Source of the DNA: Alkalimarinus alittae
GTDB lineage: Bacteria > Pseudomonadota > Gammaproteobacteria > Pseudomonadales > Oleiphilaceae
Assembly (NCBI RefSeq): GCF_026016465.1
Contig: NZ_CP100390.1
Location: forward strand, 2,022,001-2,086,000
Length of the DNA: 64,000 nt
Reading direction: 5' to 3'
Of the stretch, positions 35,375 through 43,952 are shown piece by piece. Positions within the stretch are counted from its first letter, which is position 1, and each line of letters opens with the position of its first letter. A program made the position numbers and the translations under genes. Below the pieces are notes generated by a model, which searched no databases, was not told where the DNA came from, and saw only the letters and a list, made by a program, of their open reading frames with translations.

Positions 35375-35512
35375 CTAACTCGGTTGGTGAGTTTTTGGTT
35401 TCAAGCGAAAACCGATTAAGGCGTTTGGGAGGTAGTAGATATTAATGTTGTCGGCTGAACGCACAGATAAATGTGCGGCTCGACTAGTAGAGTCTAGAGT
35501 TTTCTTAATCAT
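35375..35512 (-). CDS. Possible small protein of 45 residues
   Basis: Too short for ordinary gene calling. ATG 35512 is preceded by AAAAGGA at a good distance, and the frame runs 45 codons: MIKKTLDSTSRAAHLSVRSA and ending LKPKTHQPS. It is basic, with no membrane segment and no known family. It sits between the large lipoprotein and the IS element. It could be chance. Confidence 0.25.
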   Translation of the reverse strand: MIKKTLDSTSRAAHLSVRSADNINIYYLPNALIGFRLKPKTHQPS

Positions 35513-35877
35513 AAAAAATCCTTTTCACGCATGCATTGTTGGTTTCGTTTGACGGGGAAACCAAATGCATGAGAACAATCAATCGTCCTAATGTATAGAT
35601 TATATAGTTTATTTGAGGTTTTTAACAGTAGAGATCGATGATTAATAAAATATTCATGTTGTGCGTAATTCATAATCATTAATCCTTTTTTGGTGCATTC
35701 CTAGTTTTATCCAATAGATGTTGTTTCTCGCAATCTTATGGAACATTTAGGTTTTCTGTCATCAGCATAATTTCTTCATGTTTATTAGTACCTAAATGGA
35801 GATTTTAATGAATGCCTTGATAAATGATCGGATATCTTTGAATACTCAACTTGGGACTGCATATATAGCTGTCTCTG
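35513..35877. other. Noncoding stretch before the IS element
   Basis: AT-rich. It contains an imperfect inverted repeat, CATGCATTGTTGGTTTC facing GAAACCAAATGCATG, around 35528-35573. No gene is supported. Confidence 0.4.
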
Positions 35878-35961
35878 ACAATTGCGTATTCCGCTGAAGA
35901 TGATCACTCTCTGCGATCGATGATGATCACTTTTTCTTCCTAAGCATTACGAACTTACTTT

Positions 35962-36720
35962 TTACTTTAAGTGATCATCTTCCGTCAATGTTGTCATTAG
36001 TTTTCTCATCGATTCTCCTTTCAGATTTAGCTTGTGAGCATTGTGTAATAGCCGATCCAAAATGGCGTCAGCCAATGTTGGGTCAGCTATAAAATCATGC
36101 CACTGTGTCAGCGGTAGCTGACTCGTAAATAGGGTCGATTTGCTATTGTGCCTATCCTCCATAATCTCTAACAGATCATTCCGTTGACTTTGAGTTAGCG
36201 GCTCTAGCCCCCAGTCGTCAATAATGAGTAAATCCATCTTCGCTATCTGGGCCAGTAGCTTTAGATAACTGCCATCTCCGTGTGAGATCGTTAACTGTTC
36301 GAACAACCGACTCGCCCTGAAGTAACGCACTCGATAACCTTGATGACAGGCGTGATGACCTAAGGCGCAAGCCAGATAGGTTTTACCGCAGCCTGTTGGC
36401 CCTGTAATCACTAGGTTCTGGTGCCGTTTGATCCACTCATTGCTCTGTAGTCCTGCAACGGTGCTTTGGCCCAAGCCTCTGGGGTGACTGTAATCAACAT
36501 CTTCTAAGCGGGCTGGAACTTTTAGATGCGCTGCTTTTAACAGCCTTTGTAATCGCTTATCGTTGCGATACGTCATCTCGTATTGGATTAGTAGCCCTAT
36601 GCGCTCAGAGAAGCTGAGACCATCATAGGTATTGGGTTGATTAAACTGCTGTTCTAAGGCATCTGCTAGCCCCAGTAGTTTCAGCTGACGAAGTTGTTGT
36701 AGGCTTTGTATTTGTAGCAT
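35962..36720 (-). CDS. istB: IS21-family helper ATPase IstB
   Basis: AAA+ ATPase, related to DnaC, that regulates target choice and strand transfer by IstA. Walker A is GPTGCGKTYLACALG and Walker B is MDLLIIDDWGLEPL. The later motifs STLFTSQLPLTQWHD and LADAILDRLLHNAH are typical. The frame runs back to 36780 and would overlap istA. The start MLQIQSLQQLRQL at ATG 36720, with AGGAAAAGGAA upstream, matches family N-termini, giving 252 residues. Confidence 0.93.
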   Translation of the reverse strand: MLQIQSLQQLRQLKLLGLADALEQQFNQPNTYDGLSFSERIGLLIQYEMTYRNDKRLQRLLKAAHLKVPARLEDVDYSHPRGLGQSTVAGLQSNEWIKRHQNLVITGPTGCGKTYLACALGHHACHQGYRVRYFRASRLFEQLTISHGDGSYLKLLAQIAKMDLLIIDDWGLEPLTQSQRNDLLEIMEDRHNSKSTLFTSQLPLTQWHDFIADPTLADAILDRLLHNAHKLNLKGESMRKLMTTLTEDDHLK

Positions 36721-36751
36721 AAGTGATTCCTTTTCCTGAGTGTCTGATCGG

Positions 36752-38320
36752 TTAGTGGTAGTAATCTGATCCACGTACATTCGGGTGGTTGGGTGTGCTG
36801 GGTTGATTCGGACTGAGAGGTAACGGTAACTGATCCATATTGCTTTCGAGGATCGACTTAACGCTTTTTAATCGAGGGGATTTAATATGTATTGCTCGCT
36901 GACACGCTGACACGCTGACACGCTGACACGCTGCCTCTAGCCGTGCGGGCGTGTACTGTTTTGACAAGTTGAGTAAGCCTAGACATGCGCGATACGCCTG
37001 CTCAGGATGGCGTTTCTGCTCAATAATATCTTTAACGAGCTGTTGTGTTGATTCCCCGATACGACGCCCCCAGTTCATTAACCTCTCAGGAGTCCATGTC
37101 TTATGTCGTTGGTGGGCTTGAGGCATATGATTTGCGTCTGTCGTAAAGCTTCCTGGTCGCTGGCTTCGGCCATGCCTTGCGATCTGCTGCCCTTTGAAGA
37201 ACACGGCAATACCTTCGCGTGTCGCATGTATTTCAACCTCATGTTTAACTAAGTGGTGCGGGACTGAGTAAAAGTGTTTATCAAATTCAAAATGATAATC
37301 GATGTTAATTCTGGCGAGCTTAAATTCGGTATATTCATAACGTGTACTGGGCAGCGGTCTGAGTGCTGGTTTATCAAGTAATTCGAACTGACTTAACCGA
37401 CTACCAGGCAGTTTTTTAAACGGTCGCTGATTAAGGTCAGCTAGCAGGGCTTTGATTGCGAGATTAAGCTCTGCGAGGGTAAAGAAGGTTTGGTGTCGCA
37501 GTCGTGCCAGTATCCATCGCTGTACGATCAATACTGCATTTTCTGCTTTGGCTTTATCTTTGGGTTTTAGCGGTCTGGCTGGGATAATTACCGTTTTGTA
37601 GTGTGTTGCCAGGTGCTGATAGCTCCTGTTTATTTCAGGCTCATAACGGCACGGTTTACTGACAGCGCTTCTTAGCTGGTCGGGTACCACGACCTCCGGT
37701 ACACCACCAAAGAACTCGAATGCTTTTACGTGCGCATCAATCCAGTCAGCCTTTTGCTGCGACCATGAAGCTAGGGCAAAGGTATAGTGGCTCGCACCCA
37801 GTGTCGCAACGAAGATCTGGGCTGGGTGTATTTCACCAGTGTTTGGATTGACGATCGGAACCGTCGCCCCGCTGTAATCAACAAACAGCTTTTCACCTGC
37901 CTGATGGATATGACGCATCGAGCGTTGTTGTTTCTTGATCCATTGACGATAGTAATTACAGTATTGGGAAAACTGGTAGCCTGCATCGCCATAGGCTTGC
38001 TTATACTCTTCCCACAACAACTGCTTAGTAACGCCTTTACGCTTAAGCTCTTGATGAATCTGTGCATAGTCAGGTTCAACACGGCCATGCCTATCTTTGA
38101 TCTTAGGCTCTGGGAATAAGCGCTGTTCCAACTCACTTTCACTCAGCTCAGACGGTAGCGGCCAGGTAAGACCGACTTCGTTGGCTCGACGAGCATATAG
38201 AGAGACCGTGCCGACGCCAATATTAAGGCAGCGGGCAATTTTTCTATGACTCAATTTAGCTTCAAATTTGAGGCGGAGAATATCTTTGATTTGTCGCATT
38301 GGTAATCTCTTGCTTGGCAT
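36752..38320 (-). CDS. istA: IS21-family transposase IstA
   Basis: DDE transposase. The N-terminal helix-turn-helix (LSHRKIARCLNIGVGTVSLY) is followed by the integrase core with acidic residues in FVDYSGATVPI, VVPDQLRSAV and KDKAKAENAVL. I start at ATG 38320 (MPSKRLPMRQ), which has a GAGGG site five bases upstream, giving about 522 residues. The extension to 38377 lacks support. Near the C-terminus an 8-bp unit is repeated four times in tandem, inserting VSVSACQR between two CQR copies while keeping the frame. Confidence 0.93.
   Translation of the reverse strand: MPSKRLPMRQIKDILRLKFEAKLSHRKIARCLNIGVGTVSLYARRANEVGLTWPLPSELSESELEQRLFPEPKIKDRHGRVEPDYAQIHQELKRKGVTKQLLWEEYKQAYGDAGYQFSQYCNYYRQWIKKQQRSMRHIHQAGEKLFVDYSGATVPIVNPNTGEIHPAQIFVATLGASHYTFALASWSQQKADWIDAHVKAFEFFGGVPEVVVPDQLRSAVSKPCRYEPEINRSYQHLATHYKTVIIPARPLKPKDKAKAENAVLIVQRWILARLRHQTFFTLAELNLAIKALLADLNQRPFKKLPGSRLSQFELLDKPALRPLPSTRYEYTEFKLARINIDYHFEFDKHFYSVPHHLVKHEVEIHATREGIAVFFKGQQIARHGRSQRPGSFTTDANHMPQAHQRHKTWTPERLMNWGRRIGESTQQLVKDIIEQKRHPEQAYRACLGLLNLSKQYTPARLEAACQRVSVSACQRAIHIKSPRLKSVKSILESNMDQLPLPLSPNQPSTPNHPNVRGSDYYH
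36897..36932. repeat. Four tandem 8-bp repeats inside istA
   Basis: GACACGCT occurs four times in a row at 36901-36932, preceded by a half copy CGCT. Three extra units equal 24 bp, which preserves the reading frame. Gain or loss of one unit would shift the istA C-terminus. Confidence 0.9.
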
Positions 38321-38634
38321 CGTACCCTCAGGCTCAAAAAGCACTAAGAATACAATACTAAAAACGATTAAAATCAATGCGTAGGAAGAGTCTGCGGTCG
38401 AAGGTGATCGGTGTCTGCGACAACTTGATCACTCTCTGCGATAACTATCGAAAAGTGATCATCATCGATCGCAGGAAGCGATCACGTTCAATCGCAGAAG
38501 GTGATCAACTTGGATCGTAGAGGGTGATCATGATCATTCGGAATATGCAACAATTACCGAGGACCGCATCCATATAAATTAGCTGCACTGATTTTCATGC
38601 ATACATTGATAAACCCGCAAGAGCTGACGTCACT

Positions 38635-40308
38635 TCACTGGAGGCAAGTACATTTAGACAGAAGCGAGGTATCACTGTAGAAATACTCGGTGAGTGCCGC
38701 AGAAGCAGATTGACTATCTTTATTTAACAGATTGATATCTTGAGTCGCATCATTGCAGGTTAAATTCAACAGGCTGGTAACCTCTTCTAGGGTGTTTCTG
38801 ATTGGAGTGCCTGATAAGAGCAACCTCTTATCAATGGTATTAGCGATGCGAGAGACTGCTTTGGTCCGTTTGGCTTTCGGGTTTTTGAGATAATGTGCCT
38901 CATCTGCTATCAATAGGTCTATAGAGTTATTCATTAATGAATCAGTTAGTTTTCCGCCAAGACGCTCGTTAACTCTGTTTAACTTTTTGGTAGCTTTCGT
39001 GGTCAGTCCTGAAAGTTTTACAGGCATTGTAATGGTTAGGCGCCAGTCTCCGTTTTCCAATACTCTCCATGCAATGATCTCATCATCTAAATTTGCTGAG
39101 GAAATTATATCCTTGTCGCATTGTTCTGAAATATTAATAATTCCAGGTCTTTCAACTAAGACGTCATAGGTAATTATTGTCCAGCGTGTGGTTAGGCATA
39201 TCTCGTCCAAATTAGATGTAATATGTTGTATCGTTTCCTCAGGGCCAATCCAGTCTTTTATTTCTCTGTCCCAAACATAGCGTGCATTTGCTGGGGCGAT
39301 TATCAGTATCCGCTCAGCATGAATCCCTGCAGCGAACCCTAGGGTTTGAACTGTCTTGCCCGTCCCCATTTCGTCTCCATTGAGAATGCGGCCTCTGTTG
39401 GCTGTAGCGAACTCAATGCCTTCCCTTTGATACTGGTGAAGTACCTTGCCATTGCGAGCCGCTTGATTCCAGCCAGGAATTGCTGAGTAATCTAATGTTA
39501 GCGCTCTCGCTTTATTTTCAGGTGTGTGTTCAATTTCATGGGGGATGCCTAAACTATTGAGAAAATTCAGCCAGCTGTCTAAGTCCTCAGAAGCAATGTT
39601 AATAATACCATCCCAAGAAATAGGTGTTCTAATACCCATAGGGTAGTTGCCAGACCATTTCTATGTTTTGTCTAGTCTTTCTCGCAATAAATAGTGGCTA
39701 GGGTCAACAATAGGGTTGCAACTAAGTTGAGTAACTCGCCCTAGTTTGGATACGGTGATAGGTAATGAGGTTTTATTGATAAATTCAATGGTTGCGCCTT
39801 TTTCCATATATTCATTTAATACCTGATCAATATTAGATGAGATAAGAGTTGGAGAGTTTAACCACCATTGTGACGCATTCAGCGAGCTGTTGGTAACCCA
39901 AGTGTGTTTCAGTTCAGCTCTAGCGATCTCTGGGTTGTCATGATAGAAGTAACCTGCGTCATCATTGAGACGAACCACTTTAATTACTGTTCCTGTGAAT
40001 TGGCTATTAACTGGCATAATTTCATAGCTACGAATTTTTTTCTTTTGATTTGAAAATTCTAAGAATTTTTTTAAGTTTTCTGTAGTGTTCAGATTCCAAA
40101 ATATGCCATTCCAGTTACCATTCAACTTTTTAACTCTATTATATAGATAGCTATGCTGCTCATCGTCAGGGTTCCATTTGATCCCTGTATCACCGTGTAG
40201 GAATAATATGCCTGTTTGTTGCTCGGGAAGCATATTCTCAGCGGCGATAGCAGTTATATAGTCGTCTTCATTTTTATCTGTGTTATTAATGGTTGGTTTT
40301 AAAGTCAT
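38635..40308 (-). pseudogene. HARP/SNF2-type helicase gene, interrupted and truncated
   Basis: Two open frames (40308-39661 and 39639-38635) lie in the same reading frame, separated by one TAG and seven sense codons (KWSGNYP). The first, 215 residues, includes LNGNWNGIFWNLNTTENLKK, like a HARP annealing-helicase domain. The second, 334 residues, carries SNF2 ATPase motifs: LHQYQREGIEF (Q motif), GDEMGTGKTVQTLGF (Walker A), LLIADEAHYLKN (DEAH box) and LLLSGTPIRNT (motif III). The C-terminal helicase lobe is missing, and the frame stops about 80 bp before the IS21 element. No continuation is visible beyond the IS. Probably a decayed SMARCAL1/RapA-like DNA translocase, unless the TAG is read through. 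Confidence 0.75.
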
Positions 40309-40615
40309 CTCTTATTTCCAAATAATATGTATATTGAGTTGAATGCCATTTGCGGCGGTACATGATTATTGGACCATGGAAAGGATAGGGCTTAGAGCCT
40401 ATATGATGCGCTATAACGTAAGCATATCGAGTTTATTGATTTAGAATATATGATATGTAGTAATTGATTCATCGGTAATGGGGGCGCCGTTGACACATGA
40501 ATAAATGAAGGTTTAAATATTTGTGAGTAGCTTCACATTAACAAAAATGAAAGATAAAAATCCTGTTTAAACAAAGTACTATAAACTATTACACCATGGA
40601 CTCGGGTGGCTTTGT
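40309..40615. other. Divergent promoter region between helicase remnant and DUF3137 gene
   Basis: About 310 bp, AT-rich, with no gene seen. GGGTGG just before 40616 can serve as ribosome site for the DUF3137-like gene. Confidence 0.4.
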
Positions 40616-41689
40616 ATGGACACATCATCACTAAAAACTGCGTTGGAAAGTTCAAAATCTAGTAATCAACAGCTTGATACGATACTGGAGAAAATTGACA
40701 TTGCTCGGCAGTCAGCAAAAACTGCTGAAGATATTAATAGAATTGCCTCTGAAATTGAGCATTTTGCTCAAACTGGCGATTTTCAGTACAAGCATACTCA
40801 TCTGTTAATCTTTTTTATTATTTCTGCTTTAGTGGCGTTAATTTTTTGGGTCACAGGACAAGCAGATATTATTAGGGATGATACTTCCACTATATCCTCG
40901 TTAGTTGCTTTAGCTACTGGTCTTTTCGTGTTTGCTATTGGTTTTAGCCAAAACCGAAATAAAGTTCTTAAAGTATCAAAGGCTTTGTTACTAAAAAGCA
41001 CGTTGATTGATAATAATCTTGAATCTGCAGCTTTTAATGGAAGCTTATTATGGAAAGAACTTAAGCAAGATTTTCCTGATTTTCGTCGAGGAGATGAAAG
41101 TCAGTATATTGATGAGCTTTATGAAGGTAGGTTTGATGGTGAGGTAATTCAATTTAAGTACCGGTTGTACTCGTTTCATTATGTAGATGTAGAAACACGA
41201 ACTTATACAGAATATAACTCAAGTTCAGAACTACATGAAACAAAAACTGAAACCGTCAGACATACTCGGTATAGGTACGGTATTCTTATGGATTTTCCTT
41301 GTGGTTCAGACTTTTGTCTATCAACTACAGGTTTAAAACCTTATAAATTTAAGTGGAAAACAACAAACAGATTGCTCAATCGGAAGCTTGCTATGACGGC
41401 TTCAAATGAGTTGACCTTAGCTAAGTTGTTACAGCCCGCAGTAGTCCTCAAGTTTGAACAGAGCTTATTGGGTTTTAAACAACCATGCTTACAGGTTCAA
41501 GGGCAGGGGCGTTTATGCTTATCTGTTTCCAGTAATCGTATATTGCCATCCACTCACTCAATTAGCCTTTCATTGGGAAATAAATTTATTGAGGTCTTGA
41601 GAGGAGATAAACAAAACAATGAGCTAAATGAATTGGTATCAAATATTGCTGTAATTACTGCATTTAATACCAATAAATATAGCGCCTAA
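40616..41689 (+). CDS. DUF3137-like membrane protein
   Basis: 357-residue inner-membrane protein resembling the DUF3137 family, function unknown. A helical, coiled-coil-like N-terminus (1-58) precedes two membrane helices at about 62-80 (HLLIFFIISALVALIFWVT) and 92-110. The large soluble C-terminal part has the family's strand pattern, RYRYGILMDFPCGSDF and LAMTASNELTLAKLLQPAVV. It is followed 31 bp later by a LemA-family gene, so the two likely form an operon. It is flanked by the helicase remnant and integrase 3, which suggests island cargo. Assignment to DUF3137 is by pattern only. Confidence 0.65.
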   Translation: MDTSSLKTALESSKSSNQQLDTILEKIDIARQSAKTAEDINRIASEIEHFAQTGDFQYKHTHLLIFFIISALVALIFWVTGQADIIRDDTSTISSLVALATGLFVFAIGFSQNRNKVLKVSKALLLKSTLIDNNLESAAFNGSLLWKELKQDFPDFRRGDESQYIDELYEGRFDGEVIQFKYRLYSFHYVDVETRTYTEYNSSSELHETKTETVRHTRYRYGILMDFPCGSDFCLSTTGLKPYKFKWKTTNRLLNRKLAMTASNELTLAKLLQPAVVLKFEQSLLGFKQPCLQVQGQGRLCLSVSSNRILPSTHSISLSLGNKFIEVLRGDKQNNELNELVSNIAVITAFNTNKYSA

Positions 41690-41720
41690 TTATTTTTTGA
41701 TAGTTTAAAAAGGAAAATGT

Positions 41721-42290
41721 ATGGATACTACTACTGTAATCATTGGAATGATTGTTATTATCGTGCTTTGGGTTGTCATCACTTTTAATGTGATCGTTGG
41801 CCGTTTCAACAGGGCTAAACGAGCTTGGGGTGATGTGATAACTTATGAACGTTTGAAAAATGATACTTTGCCACAATTAGCTGATATCACAGAAGACTTT
41901 AAGGAGTTTGAAAGTGGTTTACTTAAACAGGTAACTGAACTACGTACTGCAATACAGGGTTTAAATGAAAGAGCAATTGATACGAGTAAGCTGACTGTTG
42001 TTGAACAAATGTCGAAAGATGTAACTGAGAGCCTGCGTGTGTCTGTTGAAGCTTATCCTGAATTAAAAACAAATCGGGTAGTACAGCAATTGATGCAGGA
42101 GATTTCAGATAAAAATACAAATGTTGCTGCGGCAATAACACTTTTTAATCGAGGCGTTGAAGAATTTAATAATAGTATTCAGTATTTTCCAAATTCATTT
42201 ATAAATACCATGTTGGTAAAAAAGACAACGCTAGATACCTTTTCTGATTCTACTGCGTCTTCAGGTTTTGAATTTAAGCCTAATTTTTGA
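41721..42290 (+). CDS. LemA-family membrane protein
   Basis: 189-residue protein with an N-terminal membrane helix (IIGMIVIIVLWVVITFNVI) followed by the LemA entry motif FNRAKRAWGDVITYERLKND, which corresponds to the YN.L...+..AW..I......R..L canonical stretch. The rest is a long helical bundle ending with NNSIQYFPNSFI, near the family's YN..i..FP pattern. LemA proteins are widespread and of uncertain role, often linked to membrane stress. AAAAAGGA lies before ATG 41721. Partner of the DUF3137-like gene just upstream. Confidence 0.8.
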   Translation: MDTTTVIIGMIVIIVLWVVITFNVIVGRFNRAKRAWGDVITYERLKNDTLPQLADITEDFKEFESGLLKQVTELRTAIQGLNERAIDTSKLTVVEQMSKDVTESLRVSVEAYPELKTNRVVQQLMQEISDKNTNVAAAITLFNRGVEEFNNSIQYFPNSFINTMLVKKTTLDTFSDSTASSGFEFKPNF

Positions 42291-42329
42291 TAGGGGTGAT
42301 CTGGTAATATTCTAATATTTTCATTTAAA

Positions 42330-42359
42330 TGACCTCTATGAAATATTTCATAGAGGTCA
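42330..42359. repeat. 30-bp perfect palindrome after lemA
   Basis: TGACCTCTATGAAAT and its exact complement ATTTCATAGAGGTCA with no spacer. It lies 40 bp after lemA and 131 bp before integrase 3. No T tract is present on either side, so it may be a weak terminator, an operator or a recombination site. Confidence 0.75.
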
Positions 42360-42490
42360 ACCTACCTTAATAGTCACCAATTAGAGCAACCTAACGCGAC
42401 AGCTATATTCCAACCCCACTAATTGTCATTGCATATCCTCAGAAAAGCGTAAATTAATCTCTTCATTAATATGATTTGGAGAGGGCTCAT

Positions 42491-43684
42491 ATGAGCAGGC
42501 AACGCTTACCTGGAAAGTTAACTAATACGAAAATTAAGAGTTTTAAGGCACAAGAAAAACAGTACAAAATAAGCGACGGTGGTGGGCTTTATTTAATAGT
42601 TGGCACAAATGGTTCTCGCTATTGGAGACTAAAGTATTTTATTGATAGAAAAGAGAAAAGCCTGTCGATTGGTATATATCCAGACGTGACTTTGGCAGAT
42701 GCTAGGGAAAAGGTACTTGCGGCTAAAAAATTAGTTACTCAACGCATTGATCCGTCAGTACATAGAAGGCGTGAACAGCAACGCCGAGCTGAGAATGATT
42801 TTAAATCAATTGCCATTGAATGGTGGAATAAGAAGTCAGGCCTTTGGACTGTAGATCATGCTGCAAGTGTAAAAAGAACATTAGAGAAAGAGGCTTTTCC
42901 TATTATTGGTGATATGCAAATAGACCAAATAACATCACAAGATTGTTTGTCTGTTGTACGTCATATTGAAGCAAGGGATGCGCTAGATGTTGCTGGCCGT
43001 GTGAAACAGCGAATGGGCTCAATATTCCGTTATGCTATTTATACTGGATACGTAAATAATAATCCTGTTGATGCCCTCAAGGATGTCATTAAGGCACGTA
43101 AAGTGAAGCATCAGAAGGCTTTAGATCTAGACCTGCTACCTAAATTTCTAAATGATGTTGATGTGAGTGAGCGATTAACATTTGTTACCAAACAAGCGAT
43201 TAAATTCTTAGTTCATACTTTTGTACGTTCAGGTGAGCTTAGGGCTGCGAAATGGTCTGAGATAGATTTTATTAAGCAGGAATGGAGGATTCCAGCTGAA
43301 CGTATGAAAATGAAAGAAATGCACATCGTTCCTCTTTCCTCTCAAGCATTAGACATTCTAAAAGAGCTCCATTCTAAAACCGGAAAACGAGAGTATTTAT
43401 TCCCTGGGCAGCACAACCCCAGGCTTTACATGTCTGAAAATACGGTGACATATTCAATACGGAAAAGGTTGCACTACGACGCCACCGCTCACGGATTTAG
43501 AACGGTCGCCTCAACGATACTCAATGAAAACGGATTTCGTTATGACATTATTGAACGGCAGTTAGCACATGTTGAACGTAACAGCGTTCGAGCGGCCTAT
43601 AACAGGGCGATGTACCTAAAGGATCGATGTGAAATGATGGCTTGGTGGGGTAATCATTTAGAGCAGTTGCGGAAAAGCTATTAA
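42491..43684 (+). CDS. P4-type tyrosine integrase (intact, paralogue of the 28.4-kb pseudogene)
   Basis: 397-residue site-specific recombinase. The arm-binding domain (1-90) has QYKISDGGGLYLIVGTNGSR and IGIYPDVTLADARE. The catalytic domain has Arg in TFVRSGELRAAKWSEIDF, AHGFRTVAS, LAHVERN and Tyr in AAYNRAMYL. ATG 42491, after GGAGAGGG, is better than TTG 42476. It is very like integrase 1, and the relation extends downstream, where both are followed by a CCTCC-containing leader. No tRNA 3'-end copy lies upstream, so it is not obviously a tandem insertion at tRNA-Leu. Confidence 0.92.
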   Translation: MSRQRLPGKLTNTKIKSFKAQEKQYKISDGGGLYLIVGTNGSRYWRLKYFIDRKEKSLSIGIYPDVTLADAREKVLAAKKLVTQRIDPSVHRRREQQRRAENDFKSIAIEWWNKKSGLWTVDHAASVKRTLEKEAFPIIGDMQIDQITSQDCLSVVRHIEARDALDVAGRVKQRMGSIFRYAIYTGYVNNNPVDALKDVIKARKVKHQKALDLDLLPKFLNDVDVSERLTFVTKQAIKFLVHTFVRSGELRAAKWSEIDFIKQEWRIPAERMKMKEMHIVPLSSQALDILKELHSKTGKREYLFPGQHNPRLYMSENTVTYSIRKRLHYDATAHGFRTVASTILNENGFRYDIIERQLAHVERNSVRAAYNRAMYLKDRCEMMAWWGNHLEQLRKSY

Positions 43685-43793
43685 ATAATAAGCAAACAGC
43701 TTTGCAAGCTAGAAGTGGGGGATAGCTGCGTTTAGTCCTTATGGGGGTGAATATAGAGACTATTTGATCGTTATTACCACTGTTAGTCGTTTG

Positions 43794-43952
43794 ATAATAC
43801 CTCCTCAGGTATTTAATCATCTTGATAGTAATAGAGAAGCTCACTCTATTGGGGGAGGTTCAGGGGTGATTCAAAGGGATCTGTTGAAAACCTATGCCTC
43901 ATTGTCTGTGAAATACGGACTGAGAATATTTATACCGCAATTGATCGAATGA
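43794..43952 (+). pseudogene. alpA leader and possible alpA relic (copy 3)
   Basis: ATAATACCTCC (43794-43804) and GGAGG (43854-43858) repeat the alpA leader layout. A short frame from GTG 43869 gives about 27 residues, VIQRDLLKTYASLSVKYGL and so on. It could be a shortened version of the AlpA start LLKIPQVTKITGLSRST, although the match is weak. It lies downstream of integrase 3 as alpA1 lies downstream of integrase 1. Confidence 0.35.

Larger units (their letters stand above)
35883..38549 (-). mobile_element. Intact IS21-family insertion sequence
   Basis: 2,667-bp element coding for IstA and IstB on the minus strand. The ends are TGCGTATTCCG (35883-35893) and CGGAATATGCA (38539-38549), which are inverted copies with one mismatch and have the usual TG...CA termini. 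It is flanked by the direct repeat ACAAT (35878-35882 and 38550-38554), a 5-bp target duplication. Subterminal 18-bp motifs recur every 23 bp: starts at 35901 and 35924 on the left, and 38444, 38467, 38490 and 38513 on the right in reverse orientation. These are probably transposase-binding sites. Intact ends and target repeat suggest a fairly recent insertion. Confidence 0.93.

Noticed and set aside
36897-36933. Short tandem repeats that could look like a CRISPR array
   Set aside because: The unit is 8 bp without spacers and lies inside the istA coding frame. No CRISPR array or cas gene was seen in the window.
40616-42290. Calling the DUF3137-LemA pair an anti-phage system
   Set aside because: No nuclease, nucleotide-signalling or toxin motif is present. 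Island location alone is not enough, so it is listed only as a candidate.
42300-42490. A second tRNA-derived attachment site before integrase 3
   Set aside because: I compared this stretch with the tRNA-Leu 3' end and saw no matching segment.
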